Source: an uncultured Sedimentitalea sp.
GTDB lineage: Bacteria > Pseudomonadota > Alphaproteobacteria > Rhodobacterales > Rhodobacteraceae
Reading direction: 5' to 3'
Assembly: GCA_947504115.1 (NCBI GenBank)
Contig: CANNGH010000006.1
Location: forward strand, 186,001 to 250,000
Length of the DNA stretch: 64,000 nucleotides
In this document: in pieces, positions 13,853-23,867 of the stretch
Position numbering within the stretch: the stretch's first letter is position 1
How the letters are laid out: every line of letters starts with the position of its first letter
Program-made: the position numbers and the translations under genes
The notes under the pieces: model-generated
Databases searched by the model: none
What the model was told of the DNA's origin: nothing
The model's input: only the letters and a program-made list of their open reading frames with translations

Positions 13853-14262
13853 GACTCTTCATCCTTTGTCTCGCCCATGGCCTCTTGCGCCAGTTCCAGC
13901 GCGCGGGTCATCGCGGGAATGCCGGCAAAGACCGACATCTGGCCGATCGCCTCCACGATCTCCTGCTTTCGCGCGCCCGCGGCCACGGCATGGCGCACGG
14001 TCTGGCGCAGCGCCGTATCGGCCTGCGCGCCCTGCATCGTCAACCCCGCCAGGACCAGCAACAGCCGGGTCTTGGCGTCCAGCCCTTCCTTGTTGACGGT
14101 ATTGCCGAACATCATCTCCATCGCCTCTTTGGGCATGGTCGGCCACAGCCCCTCGAACCCCTTGGGCGAAAAGGATTCCAGGGCCGGATTCAGCGTCTTG
14201 GCCATCTCCTGGGCCTGCTGCATCATGGCGTCGAACGGATTGCGGGGGGTATCATCGCTCAT
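13849..14262 (-). CDS. Carboxymuconolactone decarboxylase-family protein inside the nuo operon
   Basis: A 137-residue soluble protein inserted between nuoI and nuoJ. The region [22 protein letters not shown]...[26 protein letters not shown] is the CMD/AhpD-like helical fold, but the AhpD redox pair CxxC is absent, so a peroxidase activity is unlikely. The N-terminal third ([19 protein letters not shown]) is a short amphipathic region seen in related Rhodobacterales proteins. ATG 14262 overlaps the nuoI stop (ATGA) and its own stop overlaps nuoJ. This strict coupling suggests a role connected to complex I assembly or stability, but no function is established to my knowledge. Confidence 0.82.
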   Translation of the reverse strand: MSDDTPRNPFDAMMQQAQEMAKTLNPALESFSPKGFEGLWPTMPKEAMEMMFGNTVNKEGLDAKTRLLLVLAGLTMQGAQADTALRQTVRHAVAAGARKQEIVEAIGQMSVFAGIPAMTRALELAQEAMGETKDEES

Positions 14263-14753
14263 CGGTAGGGTGCGTCCAGTTCCAGATTGCGCGCGATCTC
14301 GGCCTCCCAGCGGTCGCCGTTGTCCAGCAGCTTGGCCTTGTCGTAAAAAAGCTCTTCGCGGGTTTCGGTCGAGAATTCGAAATTCGGCCCCTCGACGATG
14401 GCATCCACCGGACAGGCCTCTTCGCAGAAGCCGCAATAGATGCATTTGGTCATGTCGATGTCATAGCGCGTGGTGCGGCGCGACCCGTCCGCGCGCGGTT
14501 CAGCGTCGATGGTGATGGCCTGCGCCGGGCAGATGGCCTCGCACAATTTGCAGGCGATGCAGCGTTCCTCGCCGTTGGGATAACGGCGCAGCGCATGTTC
14601 CCCGCGAAACCGCGGCGAAAGCGCGCCTTTTTCGTGGGGATAGTTCAGCGTCGCCTTCGGCCGGAAGAAATACTTCAGCCCCACTTTCATTCCCAGGACA
14701 TAATCACCCAGCAGGAAATACCAGGCGGCGCGGCCATAGTCGATCTGCGTCAT
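14259..14753 (-). CDS. nuoI: NADH-quinone oxidoreductase subunit I (two 4Fe-4S clusters)
   Basis: A 164-residue ferredoxin-like peripheral subunit that carries clusters N6a and N6b, linking the NADH arm to N2. Both CxxCxxCxxxCP motifs are complete: C65, C68, C71, C75 and C104, C107, C110, C114. An N-terminal amphipathic helix (about residues 8-30) contacts the membrane arm. Start ATG 14753 is two bases after the nuoH stop. Its stop overlaps the start of the CMD-family gene. Confidence 0.97.
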   Translation of the reverse strand: MTQIDYGRAAWYFLLGDYVLGMKVGLKYFFRPKATLNYPHEKGALSPRFRGEHALRRYPNGEERCIACKLCEAICPAQAITIDAEPRADGSRRTTRYDIDMTKCIYCGFCEEACPVDAIVEGPNFEFSTETREELFYDKAKLLDNGDRWEAEIARNLELDAPYR

Positions 14754-14755
14754 TG

Positions 14756-15796
14756 TCAGCCTCCTGTGGTCCAGCGCGCGAACGCGCCCCAGAACCAGTC
14801 GAATTTCGCGGCAAAGGACACGAACACCACCCAGCCCAGCGAGAGCGGCAGGAACACCTTCCAGCCGACGCGCATCAACTGGTCATAGCGGTAGCGCGGG
14901 GTGATCGCCTTGACCATCGCGAACATGAAGAACGCCAGCAGCATCTTGAGGATCATCCACAGGATACCGTCGGGCAGGAACGGCACCGGCGACAGCCAGC
15001 CCCCGAAGAACATCAGCGACACCAGCGCGCACATTAGCACCACCGCCACCAGTTCGCCGATCATGAACAGCAGGAACGGCGTGCTGGAATACTCGACCTG
15101 ATAGCCGGCGACCAGTTCGCTTTCCGCCTCGGGCAGGTCGAAGGGCGGGCGGTTGGTTTCGGCCAGCGCCGAGATGAAGAACAGGAACAGCATCGGGAAA
15201 TGCGGGATCCAGTACCAGTTGAAGATCCCCCAATCGCCGCGTTGCGCATTGACGATATCGCCGAAATTCAGGCTGCCGGACGAAATGATGATACCGATGA
15301 TGATCAGCCCGATGCTGACCTCGTAGGAAATCATCTGCGCCGCCGAGCGCAACGCGCCCAGGAACGGATATTTCGAGTTGCTGGCCCAGCCGCCCATGAT
15401 CACGCCATACACCTCGAGCGATGAGACGGCGAAGACGTAGAGGATCGCGACGTTGATGTTGCTGAGCACCCAGCCGTCATTGAACGGAATCACGGCCCAG
15501 GCGACCAGCGCCATCACCAGCGTGATCATCGGCGCAAGCAGGAATATCACCTTGTCGGCCCCGGCGGGGAACACGACCTCTTTCACGATGTATTTCAGGA
15601 AGTCGGCAAAGCTTTGCAGCAGGCCGAACACGCCTACCACGTTGGGCCCGCGGCGCATCTGCACGGCGGCCCATACCTTGCGGTCGGCATACATCAGGAA
15701 GGCCAGCGCCACCAGAAGGGGCAGCACCAGCAGCATGATCTGACCGACGATCAGCAGACCGATACCCAGCGGGTTGTTAAAGAAGAAATCAGCCAT
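14756..15796 (-). CDS. nuoH: NADH-quinone oxidoreductase subunit H
   Basis: A 346-residue, eight-helix membrane subunit that forms the quinone channel with NuoB and NuoD. Signatures include [19 protein letters not shown] and the conserved acidic cytoplasmic loop [19 protein letters not shown], followed by [10 protein letters not shown]. The length is standard. ATG 15796 lies six bases after the stop of a small lipoprotein gene, which separates it from nuoG. Confidence 0.97.
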   Translation of the reverse strand: MADFFFNNPLGIGLLIVGQIMLLVLPLLVALAFLMYADRKVWAAVQMRRGPNVVGVFGLLQSFADFLKYIVKEVVFPAGADKVIFLLAPMITLVMALVAWAVIPFNDGWVLSNINVAILYVFAVSSLEVYGVIMGGWASNSKYPFLGALRSAAQMISYEVSIGLIIIGIIISSGSLNFGDIVNAQRGDWGIFNWYWIPHFPMLFLFFISALAETNRPPFDLPEAESELVAGYQVEYSSTPFLLFMIGELVAVVLMCALVSLMFFGGWLSPVPFLPDGILWMILKMLLAFFMFAMVKAITPRYRYDQLMRVGWKVFLPLSLGWVVFVSFAAKFDWFWGAFARWTTGG

Positions 15797-15802
15797 AAAT
15801 CC

Positions 15803-16189
15803 TCACACCGTCGGTATTCCGTTTTCCGCGCAACTCCGGGCCACGACTTCGGCGTCGATGGTCACCAGCCCGCGGGGCAATGATGGCGAGATGGTGTAAA
15901 CAGCATCTGCCCGCAAGACGCCACCCCGTTCCTTTACTTTCGTGCGCAAATGCCGCGCAAAGCCATGGTCCCGGTCCAGCGCGAATTGCGATACCGCGCA
16001 TTCGACATATGCCTCGAGATCGGCGGTGTTGCGCGCCCCGCGCATCGCCGCATCGACCTGGACCAGATCGCCGTCCAGCACGCCGGTTTCGGCGCCCAGA
16101 TATTCCGGCTCGAACACCGTCATGGGGGACGGATCCTGCGTGTCGCAGGCCGCCAGAATCAGCGGCGATATCAGCGCCATGCGCATCAT
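15803..16189 (-). CDS. Small predicted lipoprotein between nuoG and nuoH
   Basis: A 128-residue protein with a lipoprotein signal: [15 protein letters not shown], lipobox LAAC with acceptor Cys15. The mature part has two more cysteines (VECAVSQ and ARSCAEN), which could form a disulfide in the periplasm. I do not recognise a named domain. The start ATG 16189 overlaps the nuoG TGA (ATGA); the longer upstream frame lies wholly inside nuoG and is not real. It sits six bases before nuoH, so it is translated within the complex I operon although it would leave the cytoplasm. Hypothetical; a role in biogenesis or an unrelated passenger gene are both possible. Confidence 0.75.
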   Translation of the reverse strand: MMRMALISPLILAACDTQDPSPMTVFEPEYLGAETGVLDGDLVQVDAAMRGARNTADLEAYVECAVSQFALDRDHGFARHLRTKVKERGGVLRADAVYTISPSLPRGLVTIDAEVVARSCAENGIPTV

Positions 16190-18252
16190 TGCGCGGCGAT
16201 TCCCGCCGCGACACGGGCCTGTTCGCGCGCCGACATCTCGGCCATCAGTTCCGAGGCGCGTGCGATCGGGTTGGTCAGCCAGAAATCGCGGATCGCGCTG
16301 GCGAACGTGGCCTGACCCAGCCCCCCGGCCTCGACCGGGTGCCAATCGTTTTCCGCCACCTCGTCGATCTCGGCCAGATGCGGCACGGCCTCGACCAGCG
16401 CGGTGCGCAGCTGGACCAGCGTGTCAAACGGAAGCGTCGCGTCCATCTCGGCCGACAGCGCGCGCAGGATTGCCCAGTTCTCCTTGGCCTGACCGGGCGC
16501 GAACCCGGCGCGCAGCGCCAGTTGCGGGCGCCCTTCGGTGTTGACGAAAAGGCCGCGTTCCTCGGTATAGGCGGCGCCGGGCAGGATGACGTCGGCGCGA
16601 TGCGCGCCGCGGTCGCCGTGGCTGCCCTGATAGATCACGAAAGGACCGGGCGCGATATCGATCTCGTCCGCGCCGAGGTTGAAGATAACCTCGGCCGCGC
16701 CCACCGTTTCCATCCCGCCCTCGCAGGTGGCGCCGATATCCATCGCGCCGACGCGCGATGCGGCGGTGTGCAGCACCATGAACAGCGAATTCGAGTTTTC
16801 GGCCAGCTTCATGGCATGGCCCAGCACCGCAGCGCCATCAGCCTCTTGCAGGGCGCCCTGCCCGACGATCACGACGGTTTTCTTGCCCTTGGTCTCGTCC
16901 GAAATCTCTTGCGAGGACAGCTTTTCCAACGCCGCGCGATCATCGCCGAGATGGTCGTAATCATAGGTCAGATCGGCCTGCCCCCCGATCAGTCCTACCC
17001 GCGCGCCATGCAGCCATGCCTTGCGGATGCGGGCATTCAGGACCGGCGCCTCGATCGCCGGATTGGCGCCGATGATCTGGATCATCTCGGCATCGTCCAG
17101 ATCCTCGATCCGTGCGGTGCCGACATAACCCGAACGGTTGCCGGCGGGCAGTTTCGCGCCATCGGTGCGGCATTCGACAACGCCGCCCTGCCCCTCGATC
17201 AGTTGTTTCAGGGCAAACGCCGCTTCGACCGGGGCCAGATCGCCGACGATACCGGCGATCTTCTCGCTGCCTTTCAATGCCTTGGCAGCGGTGGCCAGCG
17301 CCTCGGGCCAGTCGGCTTTGCGCAGCTTTCCGTTCTCCCGGATATAGGGCGTGTCCAGTCGCTGACGGCGCAGCCCGTCCCAGACAAAGCGGGTCTTGTC
17401 GGAAATCCATTCCTCGTTGGTGCCGTCATGGTTGCGCGGCAGGAACCGCATCACCTCGCGCCCTTTCGTATCGACGCGGATCGACGATCCCAGCGCATCC
17501 ATGACGTCGATGCTTTCGGTCTTGGTCAGCTCCCACGGCCGCGCCGTAAAGGCATAAGGTTTGGAGGTCAGCGCCCCAACCGGGCACAGGTCGATGATAT
17601 TCCCCTGCATGTTGGAACTGAGGCTTGCCCGCAGCGCCGCCGACACCGCGTCATCGTCCGATTCCGCAGCCTCGTTGCCATAGGTGACGATGCGCATGTC
17701 CTCGCCCCGCCCGGTCGCGCCCATTTCCGGCACGCCGGCCACTTCGGTCATGAAGCGCACGCAGCGGGTGCAGTGGATGCAGCGGGTCATGTAGGTCGCC
17801 ACCAGCGGGCCCAGATCCAGCGGTTGCACCGCCCGCTTGGGTTCGCGGTAGCGCGAGAAATCCACGCCATAGACCATTGCCTGATCCTGCAGATCGCATT
17901 CACCGCCCTGATCGCAGATCGGGCAATCCAGCGGGTGGTTGATCAGCAGGAATTCCATCACGCCTTCGCGGGCCTTCTTGACCATCGGGCTGTTGGTGCG
18001 CACCTCGGGCGGCTGGCCTTCGGGACCGGGGCGCAGGTCGCGCACCTGCATCGCGCAGGACGCCGTGGGTTTCGGCGGACCGCCCACGACCTCGACAAGA
18101 CACATCCGGCAGTTTCCGGCGATCGACAGACGCTCGTGATAGCAGAAACGCGGAATTTCCACGCCCGCCTCCTCGCAGGCCTGGATCAGGGTCATCGCCC
18201 CGTCCACCTCGAGTTCGGTTCCGTCGATATTGATCTTGCGCAGGTCAGACAT
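16186..18252 (-). CDS. nuoG: NADH-quinone oxidoreductase subunit G
   Basis: A 688-residue subunit of the NADH arm. Cluster ligands are visible: 2Fe-2S N1b at C37, C48, C51, C66; N5 at H106, C110, C113, C119; N4 at C158, C161, C164, C223. The region after N4 reads [15 protein letters not shown] without the CxxCxxxC group that binds N7 in E. coli, as in the mitochondrial type. The rest is the molybdopterin oxidoreductase-like domain without cofactor. The start at ATG 18252 ([11 protein letters not shown]) is the family N-terminus; the frame upstream of it runs through the DUF5333 gene. The stop overlaps the following lipoprotein gene. Confidence 0.97.
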   Translation of the reverse strand: MSDLRKINIDGTELEVDGAMTLIQACEEAGVEIPRFCYHERLSIAGNCRMCLVEVVGGPPKPTASCAMQVRDLRPGPEGQPPEVRTNSPMVKKAREGVMEFLLINHPLDCPICDQGGECDLQDQAMVYGVDFSRYREPKRAVQPLDLGPLVATYMTRCIHCTRCVRFMTEVAGVPEMGATGRGEDMRIVTYGNEAAESDDDAVSAALRASLSSNMQGNIIDLCPVGALTSKPYAFTARPWELTKTESIDVMDALGSSIRVDTKGREVMRFLPRNHDGTNEEWISDKTRFVWDGLRRQRLDTPYIRENGKLRKADWPEALATAAKALKGSEKIAGIVGDLAPVEAAFALKQLIEGQGGVVECRTDGAKLPAGNRSGYVGTARIEDLDDAEMIQIIGANPAIEAPVLNARIRKAWLHGARVGLIGGQADLTYDYDHLGDDRAALEKLSSQEISDETKGKKTVVIVGQGALQEADGAAVLGHAMKLAENSNSLFMVLHTAASRVGAMDIGATCEGGMETVGAAEVIFNLGADEIDIAPGPFVIYQGSHGDRGAHRADVILPGAAYTEERGLFVNTEGRPQLALRAGFAPGQAKENWAILRALSAEMDATLPFDTLVQLRTALVEAVPHLAEIDEVAENDWHPVEAGGLGQATFASAIRDFWLTNPIARASELMAEMSAREQARVAAGIAAQ

Positions 18253-18257
18253 GGCTC

Positions 18258-18689
18258 TCACTTCGCCTTCAGCAGCGCACCGATGGCGCTGGATTTCTTG
18301 ATTTCCGCGCGTCCGAACGCGCAGTAGGTTTCGGGCTGATCCAGCCTTACGCCCTGTGACTTGAGATACGCTTCGCCCTTGGCGCGCATCCGCGCCTTTT
18401 CCGCGTCCGACTCGACCTGGGCGCGGATTTCGGCGTCGGAATAGCCCAGCCTGTTGGCATGTGCCCGCAGGTTGAGCAGGATGCTGAGCCCCTTGAGTCG
18501 CCGCGCCGACAGGCTGTCGCATTTCTTGGACAGTTCGTCGGCGATGGCCACGATGAACAGCGTGTCTTCGATCTCGGGCACGTCGCGCAGCGGCGGTTTC
18601 GCATTGGCCGCCCCCGCCGGCAACGCGGCACACAGCATCACGGCCAATGCCACTGCCCTGCCTTTCGTGACCGATCCGATCCCCGTCAT
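18258..18689 (-). CDS. DUF5333-family exported protein between nuoF and nuoG
   Basis: A 143-residue protein with a cleavable signal peptide ([18 protein letters not shown], predicted cut near residue 29). The mature part, [26 protein letters not shown]...[29 protein letters not shown], is the DUF5333 pattern known from Rhodobacterales nuo operons; two cysteines (SKKCDS and ETYCAFG) may form a disulfide in the periplasm. ATG 18689 overlaps the stop of the preceding small lipoprotein gene (ATGA), and nuoG starts five bases after its end. Function is not known; its position argues for a link to complex I, which is inference only. Confidence 0.8.
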   Translation of the reverse strand: MTGIGSVTKGRAVALAVMLCAALPAGAANAKPPLRDVPEIEDTLFIVAIADELSKKCDSLSARRLKGLSILLNLRAHANRLGYSDAEIRAQVESDAEKARMRAKGEAYLKSQGVRLDQPETYCAFGRAEIKKSSAIGALLKAK

Positions 18690-19024
18690 GCCTCGCACTT
18701 TCCTTTCAGCGTCAGCGTGTCGTCGGCCAGCACCAGCCCCGGACTGTCGGGGCCGATCTCCCAGGTGATGTCCGAGGTGCCGTAATTCTCGATGCAATAC
18801 CGCGTCGCCTCATAACGTCCGGCCTCGCGCGCCCCTTTGAAGGACCGCGACGCCTGCGCGACCTGCACGGTAAAGATCGAGCGCGTGACCTTCTTGTTCA
18901 CGGCGCGCGCCTTGGCGTTGAAATGGACGCCGTCGAACGGATAGCTTTTGGGCGCGCCACCCGAACAGGCCGCGAGCGCGCCGATCAACGCCAGTGCCAG
19001 AACCGGTCGGACCGTTTTTTTCAT
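18686..19024 (-). CDS. Small predicted lipoprotein downstream of nuoF
   Basis: A 112-residue protein with a clear lipoprotein signal: [20 protein letters not shown], lipobox LAAC with acceptor Cys20. The mature domain begins [18 protein letters not shown] and ends in LTLKGKCEA; it is short, mostly beta-type by composition, and has a Cys pair (YCIEN and KGKCEA). I do not recognise a named family. It begins 29 bases after nuoF and its stop overlaps the DUF5333 start, so two exported proteins are encoded in tandem between nuoF and nuoG. Hypothetical function. Confidence 0.78.
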   Translation of the reverse strand: MKKTVRPVLALALIGALAACSGGAPKSYPFDGVHFNAKARAVNKKVTRSIFTVQVAQASRSFKGAREAGRYEATRYCIENYGTSDITWEIGPDSPGLVLADDTLTLKGKCEA

Positions 19025-19053
19025 GTTCCTGCCCTTCTCCTGTCCCGGTCGGC

Positions 19054-20352
19054 TTATTGCGCCGCCAAAACGGTGGCGCCGCGCCCCGAGCGCTTGTGCT
19101 TGATGCGGTCCTCGATCTCGTCACGGAAATGCCGGATCAGACCCTGGATCGGCCATGCGGCGGCATCGCCAAGCGCGCAGATCGTATGCCCTTCGACCTG
19201 CTTGGTCACGTCGAGCAGCATGTCGATTTCCTCGACCTCGGCGTCGCCGGTCACAAGGCGATCCATCACCCGCATCATCCAGCCGGTGCCTTCGCGGCAG
19301 GGCGTGCACTGGCCGCAGCTTTCGTGCTTGAAGAACTTGGACAGGCGCCAGACCGCCTTGATGACGTCGGTATCGTTGTCCATCACGATCATGCAGCCGG
19401 TGCCGAGCGACGATTTGTTCTCGCGCATCCAGTCGAAATCCATGATCGCGCCGTCCAGCGCCTCCCTGGACAGGACCGGACAGGACGCACCGCCCGGAAT
19501 GATCGCCTTGAGATTGTCCCAGCCGCCGCGCACGCCACCGCCGTGTTTCTCGATCAACTCGCGCACCGGCAGGCTCATCTCGTCCTCGAAGACGCAGGGC
19601 GTGTTCACATGGCCGGTCAGCGCGAACAGCTTGGTGCCCGCATTGTTGGGCCGCCCGAATCCCGCGAACCAGTCCGCGCCACGGCGCAGGATGGTGGGCA
19701 CGACGGCAATCGATTCGACGTTGTTCACCGTGGTCGGGCAGCCATACAGACCCGCACCCGCCGGGAATGGCGGTTTCATCCGCGGCATGCCCTTCTTGCC
19801 TTCGAGGCTTTCCAGCAGCGCGGTTTCCTCGCCGCAGATATAGGCGCCGGCACCGTGGCTGAGATACAGATCGAAATCCCAGCCCGAACCGGCCGCGTTG
19901 CGCCCCAGCAATCCCGCGTCGTAGGCTTCGTCGATGGCCGCCTGCAGCGCCTCGCGTTCGCGGATGTATTCGCCGCGGATATAGATATAGGCGGCATGCG
20001 CGTTCATGGCGAAACTGGCGATCAGGCAGCCTTCGACCAGCGTGTGCGGATCGTGGCGCATGATCTCGCGATCCTTGCAGGTGGCGGGCTCGGATTCATC
20101 CGCGTTCACCACAAGATAGGCCGGACGCCCGTCGCTTTCCTTGGGCATGAAGGACCATTTCAGACCGGTGGGAAAGCCCGCGCCGCCACGCCCGCGCAGG
20201 CCGGAATCCTTGACCTGCTGGATGATCCAGTCGCGCCCCTTTTCGATGATACCGGCAGTGCCGTCCCAGTGGCCGCGCGCCTGTGCACCGCGCAGCGAAC
20301 GGTCGTTCATCCCGTAAAGGTTGGTAAAGATCCGATCCTCGTCCTTCAGCAT
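19054..20352 (-). CDS. nuoF: NADH-quinone oxidoreductase subunit F (NADH/FMN-binding)
   Basis: A 432-residue subunit that oxidises NADH with FMN and passes electrons to cluster N3. The nucleotide-binding stretch [13 protein letters not shown] is at 51-63, the FMN/NADH loop [14 protein letters not shown] near 83-95 and [19 protein letters not shown] near 167-185. N3 ligands are C346, C349, C352 and C392. ATG 20352 follows the DUF5337 gene by five bases. All expected residues are in place and the length is normal. Confidence 0.97.
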   Translation of the reverse strand: MLKDEDRIFTNLYGMNDRSLRGAQARGHWDGTAGIIEKGRDWIIQQVKDSGLRGRGGAGFPTGLKWSFMPKESDGRPAYLVVNADESEPATCKDREIMRHDPHTLVEGCLIASFAMNAHAAYIYIRGEYIREREALQAAIDEAYDAGLLGRNAAGSGWDFDLYLSHGAGAYICGEETALLESLEGKKGMPRMKPPFPAGAGLYGCPTTVNNVESIAVVPTILRRGADWFAGFGRPNNAGTKLFALTGHVNTPCVFEDEMSLPVRELIEKHGGGVRGGWDNLKAIIPGGASCPVLSREALDGAIMDFDWMRENKSSLGTGCMIVMDNDTDVIKAVWRLSKFFKHESCGQCTPCREGTGWMMRVMDRLVTGDAEVEEIDMLLDVTKQVEGHTICALGDAAAWPIQGLIRHFRDEIEDRIKHKRSGRGATVLAAQ

Positions 20353-20357
20353 CGCGG

Positions 20358-20585
20358 CTATCCCCGTCTGTCCCGGCGCATGCGCCAGAGTTGATAAATG
20401 TTGACCATCGCATAGATCAGCGCCGCCAGCGCGGCCAGATCAAACAACAGCGCATACCGCCCCGGCAGACCCAGCGCCGGACCCACCCAGAGCGTCGCGC
20501 CCAGCCAGATCAGCATGGTCGCGACGATGACCAGCGCCACGTGGCGCCCCTTGCGGGCCATGGCGGTGTCGTGATCGGCTGTCAT
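20358..20585 (-). CDS. DUF5337-family small membrane protein between nuoE and nuoF
   Basis: A 75-residue protein with two hydrophobic segments (about residues 15-32 and 44-61) and a basic C-terminus ending RMRRDRRG. This is the DUF5337 pattern found in Rhodobacterales nuo clusters. ATG 20585 has AAGGA four bases upstream and lies 19 bases past the nuoE stop; a GTG at 20618 in the same frame would overlap nuoE and is less likely. With both termini charged it probably spans the membrane twice. No known function; candidate accessory or assembly component of complex I by position. Confidence 0.78.
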   Translation of the reverse strand: MTADHDTAMARKGRHVALVIVATMLIWLGATLWVGPALGLPGRYALLFDLAALAALIYAMVNIYQLWRMRRDRRG

Positions 20586-20604
20586 GGCATCCTTTTCCGT
20601 GCGG

Positions 20605-21756
20605 TCAATCCTTGTCACCCGAGCCGTCCTTGCCGGCCCGTTTCGTCAAATCGGCATCCGCGCCATCGGCAAGTTGCCCGGCCTGCGTCACCCAATCGTC
20701 GCGGCTGACCCGTCCCTTGAACCCTTCGAGGTTCTGATCGACCCAGGCGATTTCGGCCTCGCGCCACGCGGCGATCTGATCGAAATGATAGACACCCATA
20801 TCGTGCAACATGCGCTCGATCTTGGGGCCGATCCCCTTTATCCGGGTGAGATCGTCCGGTTTTCCGCCCCGCGCGCCGTCCAGCGGCGCGGGTTTCTCGC
20901 CGTCCGAAGCGGGCGAGGATTTCGACACCGGATCGCCCTTGCGCTTGGCCGGCGCTTCCTGTTTCGCGATGCCGGTATCGTCTGCCGGATGCCCCTGCGA
21001 GCGGTCGGGGCGGGGCGGTTCGTCCTTGTGCTTGCCGCCATCGTCGGGCCGGGCGATCCAGGGCGTCAGAAGCGGCGTTTCGGTGCCGTCGATCCGCTTG
21101 ACCGTATCGCCCAGATCCAGCGCGCGCGCGACCGAGGCGTTATGATCCATGCGACCCTCGACATGACCGGTCAGGTTGGTCGGCCCGCCCAGCGATTCCG
21201 ACGAGAACCGCCCGTTCTGCGGCCCCGGCACCGGCACGTTGCCGGCCGCCAGCTCGTCGATGATCTGGCCCAGCCGCTCGGCCGTCAGATCCTCGTAATA
21301 ATCCTTGCCGATCATCGCCATGGGCGCGTTGGCGCAGGCGCCCTGGCATTCGACCTCTTCCCAGGAAAACTTGCCGTCGGCGCTGACCGTGTGAGGGGTC
21401 GGCGCGATCTTTTCGCGGCACACGCCGATCAGATCCTCGGCACCGCAGATCATGCAGGTCGTGGTACCGCAAATCTGGATATTGGCAACGCTGCCAGCAG
21501 GTTGCAACTGGAACTGGAAGTAGAACGTCGCGACCTCGAGCGCGCGGATATGGGCCATGCCCAGCATGTCGGCAACATGTTCGATCGCCGGACGCGTCAG
21601 CCATCCCTCCTGTTCGTGCGCGCGCCAAAGCAGCGGGATGATCGCGCTGGCTTGCCGGCCCTCGGGAAACTTGGTCACCTGGGCCTCGGCCCATTCGCGA
21701 TTCGCCGGTGTGAAGGCAAAGCTTTCGGGTTGGTCGGGATGCAAACGGCGAAGCAT
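20605..21756 (-). CDS. nuoE: NADH-quinone oxidoreductase subunit E with C-terminal helix-hairpin-helix extension
   Basis: A 383-residue protein. Residues 1-185 are the thioredoxin-like 2Fe-2S subunit of the NADH arm, with N1a ligands C96 and C101 (CGTTTC) and C137 and C141 (ECQGAC). Ordinary NuoE is about 170-240 residues; here a roughly 115-residue charged, Pro-rich linker is followed by a domain at 301-362, [19 protein letters not shown] and [20 protein letters not shown], which is the helix-hairpin-helix type annotated as a predicted DNA-binding or flap endonuclease-like motif. The tail is encoded by 20605-20856. It is continuous, not a frameshift. The gene starts 82 bases after nuoD with AGGGGA upstream. 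Confidence 0.94.
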   Translation of the reverse strand: MLRRLHPDQPESFAFTPANREWAEAQVTKFPEGRQASAIIPLLWRAHEQEGWLTRPAIEHVADMLGMAHIRALEVATFYFQFQLQPAGSVANIQICGTTTCMICGAEDLIGVCREKIAPTPHTVSADGKFSWEEVECQGACANAPMAMIGKDYYEDLTAERLGQIIDELAAGNVPVPGPQNGRFSSESLGGPTNLTGHVEGRMDHNASVARALDLGDTVKRIDGTETPLLTPWIARPDDGGKHKDEPPRPDRSQGHPADDTGIAKQEAPAKRKGDPVSKSSPASDGEKPAPLDGARGGKPDDLTRIKGIGPKIERMLHDMGVYHFDQIAAWREAEIAWVDQNLEGFKGRVSRDDWVTQAGQLADGADADLTKRAGKDGSGDKD

Positions 21757-21838
21757 TAGATTGTTCCCCTGTGCGCGCCGCGGGTATCAACGCCCCCGGC
21801 GGGAGTTTTCTGGGCAGGATGATGGGAGCGCGCGGCGT

Positions 21839-23065
21839 TCAACGATCCACCTCCCCGAACACGATATCCATCGTGCCGATGATCGCGGCGACGTCGGCCA
21901 GCAGATGGCCACCCGCCACATGATCCATCGCCTGCAGGTGCAGGTAACCCGGCGCGCGCAGTTTGGCGCGGTAGGGACGGTTGGTGCCGTCAGCCACCAT
22001 GTAGACGCCGAATTCGCCCTTGGGCGCCTCGACAGCGGCATAGACCTCGCCTGCGGGAACGTGGAACCCTTCGGTATAAAGCTTGAAGTGATGGATCAGC
22101 GCTTCCATCGAGGTCTTCATGTCGCTCCGTGTCGGGGGCGTGATCTTGCCACGCGTCAGGACCGGACCGGGTTCGGCCCGCAGCTTTTCGATGGACTGGC
22201 GGATGATCAGCGTCGATTGCCGCATTTCCTCCATCCGGACGAGATAGCGGTCATAGCAGTCGCCGTTCTTGCCCACCGGGATCTTGAAGTCGAACTCATC
22301 GTAACATTCGTATGGCTGCGAGCGGCGCAAATCCCACGCCAGTCCGGAACCGCGCACCATCACGCCGGAAAAGCCCCAATCGAGGATATCCTCTTCGGTG
22401 ACGATGCCGACATCGGCGTTGCGCTGCTTGAACACGCGGTTCTCGGTCAGCAGCAGTTCGATATCGTCGAGCACGCCGGGGAAGGTCTCGGTCCAGGCCT
22501 CGATATCGTCCAGCAGGTCGGGCGGCAGATCCTGATGCACGCCGCCGGGCCGGAAATAGTTCGCGTGCAGCCGGGCGCCGCACGCGCGCTCGTAGAAGAT
22601 CATCAGCTTTTCGCGCTCTTCGAAGCCCCAGAGCGGCGGGGTCAGCGCGCCCACATCCATCGCCTGCGTGGTCACGTTCAGCAGGTGATTCAGGATACGG
22701 CCGATCTCGGAATAAAGCACCCGGATCAGGCTGGCACGGCGCGGGATCTCCGTTCCGGTCAGCTTTTCGATGGCCAGGCACCAGGCATGTTCCTGGTTCA
22801 TCGGCGCGACGTAATCCAGCCGGTCGAGATAGGGCAGGTTCTGAAGATATGTGCGGCTTTCCATCAGCTTTTCGGTGCCGCGATGCAGCAGGCCGATATG
22901 CGGATCCGCTCGTTTGACGATCTCGCCATCCAGTTCCAGCACCATGCGCAGAACGCCATGCGCCGCCGGGTGCTGGGGCCCGAAGTTGATATTGAAATTG
23001 CGGATCTTCTGCTCGCCCGTCAGCGCATCGGCGGATCCGTCGTGGAATTTCGAGCCGTCCATCAT
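21839..23065 (-). CDS. nuoD: NADH-quinone oxidoreductase subunit D
   Basis: A 408-residue subunit of the quinone-reducing module, related to the large subunit of NiFe hydrogenases. The quinone-site block [20 protein letters not shown] starts near residue 23, with [14 protein letters not shown] following. The start is ATG 23065 (MMDGSKF), preceded by GGAGAG and overlapping the TGA of a 57-residue ORF (ATGA); the second ATG at 23062 is equally possible. The longer frame upstream is the antisense-free shadow of that small ORF. NuoC and NuoD are separate genes here, unlike the fused form in E. coli. Confidence 0.97.
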   Translation of the reverse strand: MMDGSKFHDGSADALTGEQKIRNFNINFGPQHPAAHGVLRMVLELDGEIVKRADPHIGLLHRGTEKLMESRTYLQNLPYLDRLDYVAPMNQEHAWCLAIEKLTGTEIPRRASLIRVLYSEIGRILNHLLNVTTQAMDVGALTPPLWGFEEREKLMIFYERACGARLHANYFRPGGVHQDLPPDLLDDIEAWTETFPGVLDDIELLLTENRVFKQRNADVGIVTEEDILDWGFSGVMVRGSGLAWDLRRSQPYECYDEFDFKIPVGKNGDCYDRYLVRMEEMRQSTLIIRQSIEKLRAEPGPVLTRGKITPPTRSDMKTSMEALIHHFKLYTEGFHVPAGEVYAAVEAPKGEFGVYMVADGTNRPYRAKLRAPGYLHLQAMDHVAGGHLLADVAAIIGTMDIVFGEVDR

Positions 23066-23235
23066 TGTCTCTCCAGCTCTTGCAGTTTCGCCGCCATTAT
23101 CCAGAGCAGCACAAGCAGGCCCAGCGGAATGACGCAAGCCAGCGACCACCACTTGTTATAGCCGAAATGCGGCAGCAACTTCAGCAGCGGAATAATCGTC
23201 AGGATCGCGAAGATCAGCCAGAAAAGGAACCCCAT
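23062..23235 (-). CDS. 57-residue membrane protein coupled between nuoC and nuoD
   Basis: A complete frame of 57 codons too short for a usual length cut-off. It begins ATGGGG at 23235, sharing one base with the nuoC stop (TGATG), and ends in a TGA that overlaps the nuoD start (ATGA). The product starts [15 protein letters not shown], has a second hydrophobic stretch ([18 protein letters not shown]), an aromatic loop HFGYNKWW between them, and a polar end KLQELERQ. Two transmembrane helices are expected. Perfect one-base and four-base overlaps on both sides are strong evidence that it is translated. I know no function for it. Confidence 0.75.
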   Translation of the reverse strand: MGFLFWLIFAILTIIPLLKLLPHFGYNKWWSLACVIPLGLLVLLWIMAAKLQELERQ

Positions 23236-23867
23236 CAGTCCGTCTTCCCTTTCGATACATGACCGTCCGGCGCGGTCTTTTCATCACCGGGCAGGATGTA
23301 TTCGGCGCCCTCCCAGGGGCTCATGAAATCGAACTGGCGGTATTCCTGCACCAGCGAAACCGGCTCGTAGACGACGCGTTTCTGCGTCTCGTCATAGCGC
23401 ACTTCGGTATAGCCGGTCGTCGGGAAATCCTTGCGCAGCGGAAAGCCGCGAAACCCGTAATCCGTGAGGATGCGGCGCAGGTCGGGATGGCCGCTGAACA
23501 GGATGCCGAACATGTCGAACACCTCGCGTTCGAACCAGTTGGCCGAGGGGTGAATCGCGGTGATCGACGGCACCATGTCGTCCTCGCGGATCGCCACGCG
23601 CAGGCGGATGCGGTGGTTCTGATACATCGACAGAAAGTGGTAAACCACGTCAAAGCGTTTCGCCCGCTCGGGGTAATCGACAGCGGTGATGTCGATCAGG
23701 GTCGAGAACTTGCACGAGGAATCCGCCTTGAGGAACTCGATCATGGGAACCAGATGCGCCAGCGACACGTCGATGGTCAACTCGCCCAAGGTGACTTCGC
23801 GGCCCAGCACGGCGTCGGGGCGCAGTTGTTCGATATGTGCGCCCAGTTCGTTCAATGCATCGCTCAT
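23235..23867 (-). CDS. nuoC: NADH-quinone oxidoreductase subunit C
   Basis: A 210-residue peripheral subunit. The family core is [20 protein letters not shown] followed by [19 protein letters not shown], the classical complex I 30 kDa signature. ATG 23867 overlaps the nuoB stop (ATGA); the upstream extension of the frame lies in nuoB. The last 15 residues are polar and the stop is shared with the small membrane ORF that separates nuoC from nuoD. Confidence 0.97.
   Translation of the reverse strand: MSDALNELGAHIEQLRPDAVLGREVTLGELTIDVSLAHLVPMIEFLKADSSCKFSTLIDITAVDYPERAKRFDVVYHFLSMYQNHRIRLRVAIREDDMVPSITAIHPSANWFEREVFDMFGILFSGHPDLRRILTDYGFRGFPLRKDFPTTGYTEVRYDETQKRVVYEPVSLVQEYRQFDFMSPWEGAEYILPGDEKTAPDGHVSKGKTD

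Noticed and set aside
15880-18327. 815-codon plus-strand frame opposite nuoG
   Set aside because: Shadow of nuoG; NuoG has all its cluster ligands on the other strand.
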